From: Nocardia camponoti
GTDB lineage: Bacteria; Actinomycetota; Actinomycetes; Mycobacteriales; Mycobacteriaceae
DNA: 64,000 bases
NCBI RefSeq assembly: GCF_014646135.1
Contig: NZ_BMMW01000002.1
Span: 992,001-1,056,000, forward strand
Direction: 5' to 3'
The position numbers and the translations under genes are program-made. Shown here one piece after another: positions 61,813-64,000 of the stretch. The notes under the pieces were generated by a model. It saw only the letters and a list, made by a program, of their open reading frames with translations. It was not told where the DNA came from and did no database searches. Position 1 is the first letter of the stretch, and each line of letters begins with the position of its first letter.

Positions 61813-62919
61813 GTGCACAAAACAGGTTCGGCCATCTTTTCCGCCGCTTTGGTGAGCGCGGCGGCAATGCTGATCGCGGGCGCCACCCCGGCGAGCGCGA
61901 ATCCCAACCTGATTAATCCGATCCCCGTCCTCAACGGCACCGTCGGCCTGCCCGCCCTCAACGGCCGCACCCAGGCCGTATTCCAGGTGACGGGCATGGC
62001 GAGCCCGAACAACACCCAGCACTACAACGTGCTCGGCACCGACCTGGGCATCATGTGGGACAACGGCCACGGCCAAATGCTCACCGCGTTCGGCGACACG
62101 GCGGGAGTCGGCGTGCCAACGTTGCTGACCGGCAGTTTGTGGGAATGGCGCTCAAACATCTTGGTGCGCAGCGATACTCGCGATCCGTCGGGCGGCATTT
62201 ACTTCGACAGCGTCGTACGCGACGTGGTCGGCCAGGCACGCGACCTCATCCCAAGCCCGAAAATCCCCTTCGTCGAAATCAGCCGCATCCCCACCGCGGG
62301 CATCGCGGCGAACGGCAACCAGTACATGTCGCTGATGTCGGTGAAAACGTGGGACCGCCCGGGCGGGTGGACGACCAACTTCGCCGGGCTCGCGACGTCG
62401 ACCGACAACGGCGAGACCTGGCACGAACTCGACCACACGCGTCGCCCGAACGAGGGCGCGAACGCGAACTTCCAGATGAACGCCTTCGTGAAATCGGGCG
62501 GCTACCTGTACGAATACGGGACGGCGGCGGGTCGCGATCGCACCGCGTACGTCGCGCGCGTTCCCGAAAACAAGCTCGAAGACCTTGGCGCGTACGAGTA
62601 CTTCGACGGCGGCGGCTGGAACCGCGACATCAACACCGCGGCCCCGATCATGCAGCACGTCGGCGAGCTATCGGTGCAGTACAACGACTACCTAGGCCAG
62701 TACGTTTCGCTGACAAGCGACCCGTTCGACTCCATCGTGATGCGCCGCGCACCTTCGCCGGAAGGTCCGTGGAGCGCGCCGGAAGTGCTCATCGACACCC
62801 GCGAATTGCCGAGCGCCTATGCGCCGTCGATCTTCCCGTACCAAACCGGGCGCGACCTGTACTTCATGACCACGATCCATCACCAGTACAACGTGGTGCT
62901 CATGCGCACCACGCTCTAG
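61813..62919 (+). CDS. Secreted DUF4185-like protein
   Basis: 368 residues from GTG 61813, which follows GGAGG (61797-61801) and starts a clean Sec signal (KTGSAIFSAALVSAAAMLIA, cleavage after ASA). Upstream in-frame ATG 61765 would add 16 residues before the signal and has no such ribosome site. The mature part has FGDTAG, WRSNILVRSDTRDPS, DRPGGWTTNFAGLATSTDNG, FQMNAFVKSGGYLYEYGT and EGPWSAPEVL, with glycosidase-like five-bladed-propeller spacing (SxDxGxTW-type box STDNGETW at about 212-219). This fits the exported DUF4185 family. The substrate is unknown; a sugar-binding or hydrolytic envelope role is likely. Followed 25 bp later by a methyltransferase gene. Confidence 0.8.
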   Translation: MHKTGSAIFSAALVSAAAMLIAGATPASANPNLINPIPVLNGTVGLPALNGRTQAVFQVTGMASPNNTQHYNVLGTDLGIMWDNGHGQMLTAFGDTAGVGVPTLLTGSLWEWRSNILVRSDTRDPSGGIYFDSVVRDVVGQARDLIPSPKIPFVEISRIPTAGIAANGNQYMSLMSVKTWDRPGGWTTNFAGLATSTDNGETWHELDHTRRPNEGANANFQMNAFVKSGGYLYEYGTAAGRDRTAYVARVPENKLEDLGAYEYFDGGGWNRDINTAAPIMQHVGELSVQYNDYLGQYVSLTSDPFDSIVMRRAPSPEGPWSAPEVLIDTRELPSAYAPSIFPYQTGRDLYFMTTIHHQYNVVLMRTTL

Positions 62920-62944
62920 CACCGGGGTCCATACACTGAACCGC

Positions 62945-63619
62945 ATGGACGCGCGGGAATGGGACGAGCGGTACGCCCGCACCGAATTAGTGTGGGGCGC
63001 ACCGCCAAACAGCACGGTCGTTGAATACGTTTACGGCCTTGACCGGCGCATTCCGCTACTCCCGTCGGCGAGCGGTCCCGCACCCGACCAACCGCGCGCC
63101 CTCGACCTCGCCGCAGGCGAAGGCAGGCATTCCCTCTGGCTCGCCACCCACGGCTGGAAGGTCGACGCGGTCGATTTCTCCCAGGTCGGCATCGATAAGG
63201 GCCGCACGGTCGCCGCTCGTCTTTCCCGTTCGGTCCGCTCGCGCATCGACTGGACCTGCGCCGACATCACCGCGTTGCGCGAAGCGGGCATCACCGGGCC
63301 ATACGAATTGATCTTGGTCGTCTTCGTCCATCTGCCCGCTGACCAGCGTCGCGCCTTGCTCACCGACCTCGCCGCGATGCTGTCGCCGGGCGGCGTGCTG
63401 CTCGTGCTCGGCCACGACACCCGCAACATCGAAAAGGGCTACGGCGGCCCGCAAGACCCGTCGATCTTGTTTACCCCCGAAGACGTTGTCGCCGACTTAA
63501 ACGGGGCGCTGTCGATTCGCGTCGCCGACGTTGTCCTTCGCCAAACCGAAGCAGCCGACGCCATTGACGCGCTTGTCATCGCCGACAAACCGCTACCCGA
63601 ACCGGCACCGAGCGAGTAG
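62945..63619 (+). CDS. Class I SAM-dependent methyltransferase
   Basis: 224 residues. SAM-binding motif I ALDLAAGEGRHSLWLA (about 52-67), then VDAVDFSQVGI (acidic loop, about 73-83), WTCADIT (about 101-107), ELILVVFVHLP (about 118-128) and LSPGGVLLVLGH (about 143-154). Small cytoplasmic methyltransferase of the Methyltransf_11/25 type; substrate unknown. The N-terminus WDERYARTELVWG resembles tellurite-resistance/thiopurine-type methyltransferases, so detoxification is one possibility. Confidence 0.85.
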   Translation: MDAREWDERYARTELVWGAPPNSTVVEYVYGLDRRIPLLPSASGPAPDQPRALDLAAGEGRHSLWLATHGWKVDAVDFSQVGIDKGRTVAARLSRSVRSRIDWTCADITALREAGITGPYELILVVFVHLPADQRRALLTDLAAMLSPGGVLLVLGHDTRNIEKGYGGPQDPSILFTPEDVVADLNGALSIRVADVVLRQTEAADAIDALVIADKPLPEPAPSE

Positions 63620-63674
63620 ACGCGCCGCGGAGCCGAACCCGATACGAGCGCGGCTGCGCGGCACGGTTCGTCGC

Positions 63675-64000
63675 TCAGTACCGCCCCAACAACATCTCCG
63701 CGAACCCGCGCGCCGATTCCAGATCGTCGGCATTCGGCCGCCCCTTATTCAGCCCGCCGATCAACTTCAGCGGACCCATCGTGTCGAGCCCACGACACGA
63801 GAACCCACCGACCACGTCGAAACCTTTTTCCTCAAGGTCAGCGCTGAAATTGCGCAGGTACGGCCGCAGCCCCGGCTCGGCTATTCCGCTTGTCGCGAAG
63901 ACGAACGCGTCCTTGCCATACACCTGCGGCAACGACGCGACCAACTGCCGGAGCACCGGGTCGAGCGACATAAAATAGACGCCCGATCCGAACCCGATCA
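63675..64000 (-). CDS. Flavodoxin-like protein, C-terminal part (runs off the right edge)
   Basis: The frame is open to base 64000, beginning IGFGSGVYF before the Met at 63971, so the window holds the C-terminal ~108 residues and the start is outside. GFGSGVYFMSLDPVLRQLVASLP, KDAFVFATSGIAEPGLRPYL (quoted in parts: GFGSGVYFMS and FVFATSGI), FDVVGGFSCRGLDTMGP and GRPNADDLESARGFAE match the flavodoxin-like fold (Flavodoxin_5 type, FMN binding). Probable electron carrier or NADPH-dependent reductase. Convergent with the methyltransferase gene. Confidence 0.75.
   Translation of the reverse strand, partial: IGFGSGVYFMSLDPVLRQLVASLPQVYGKDAFVFATSGIAEPGLRPYLRNFSADLEEKGFDVVGGFSCRGLDTMGPLKLIGGLNKGRPNADDLESARGFAEMLLGRY

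Overview
The window is GC-rich, densely coded DNA from a member of the Mycobacteriales (Corynebacteriales), probably a Nocardia/Gordonia/Rhodococcus-like genus rather than Mycobacterium itself. The basis is an IniB/IniA/IniC/IniR set, a mycobacterial-type membrane Fe-S reductase, an AspC-type aminotransferase, and dcd next to a tRNA-Gly. From memory, these genes lie close together in M. tuberculosis (roughly Rv0321-Rv0343). I cannot fix the genus.

Layout. 1-4358 (minus strand): a 5' part of an IniC-like dynamin GTPase, a Tat-exported PhoX-like protein inserted between iniC and iniA, and an IniA-like dynamin GTPase. 4370-36220 (minus): one uninterrupted gene for a 10,616-residue IniB-like protein, half of the window. 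It has a short IniB-type N-terminal domain, a Gly/Asn-rich linker, about 8,200 residues of short GDV/GDL repeats, and several smaller repeat blocks. Iniating from the same 273-bp intergenic region, 36494-42275 (plus) encodes a membrane-anchored Hsp70-like protein, an IniR-like AAA/LuxR regulator (overlapping it by 4 nt) and a truncated Hsp70-like membrane protein. 42367-45135: two tandem secreted S1 serine proteases. 45160-46210: terminators, a 105-bp tandem repeat and a large palindrome. 46214-50535: a small secreted protein and a divergent membrane Fe-S reductase with a CRP-type site between them. 50749-56391: DUF3800 protein, YdcF-like protein, UDP-glucose dehydrogenase, a third Hsp70-like membrane protein, YibE/F. 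56392-57055: non-coding repeats and hairpins. 57056-64000: aminotransferase, XRE/TPR regulator, unknown protein, dcd, tRNA-Gly, flavin reductase, DUF4185 exported protein, methyltransferase and a flavodoxin-like protein cut by the window edge.

How it may work. In mycobacteria IniBAC is an envelope-stress operon (induced by cell-wall inhibitors such as isoniazid) controlled by IniR, and IniA/IniC are membrane-remodelling dynamin-like GTPases. Here the same core is joined to three proteins that each carry a degenerate Hsp70/actin-type ATPase domain (one truncated), a single membrane segment and a Pro-rich outer tail, and to a giant, almost Lys/Arg-free, highly acidic IniB. My inference is an envelope system in which Hsp70-like sensors or anchors, dynamin GTPases and a huge polyanionic repeat protein act together, with IniR controlling it from the divergent promoter region. 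The giant protein and the Hsp70 trio are the most unusual content.

All calls are by eye from the sequence; no database search or computation was run.
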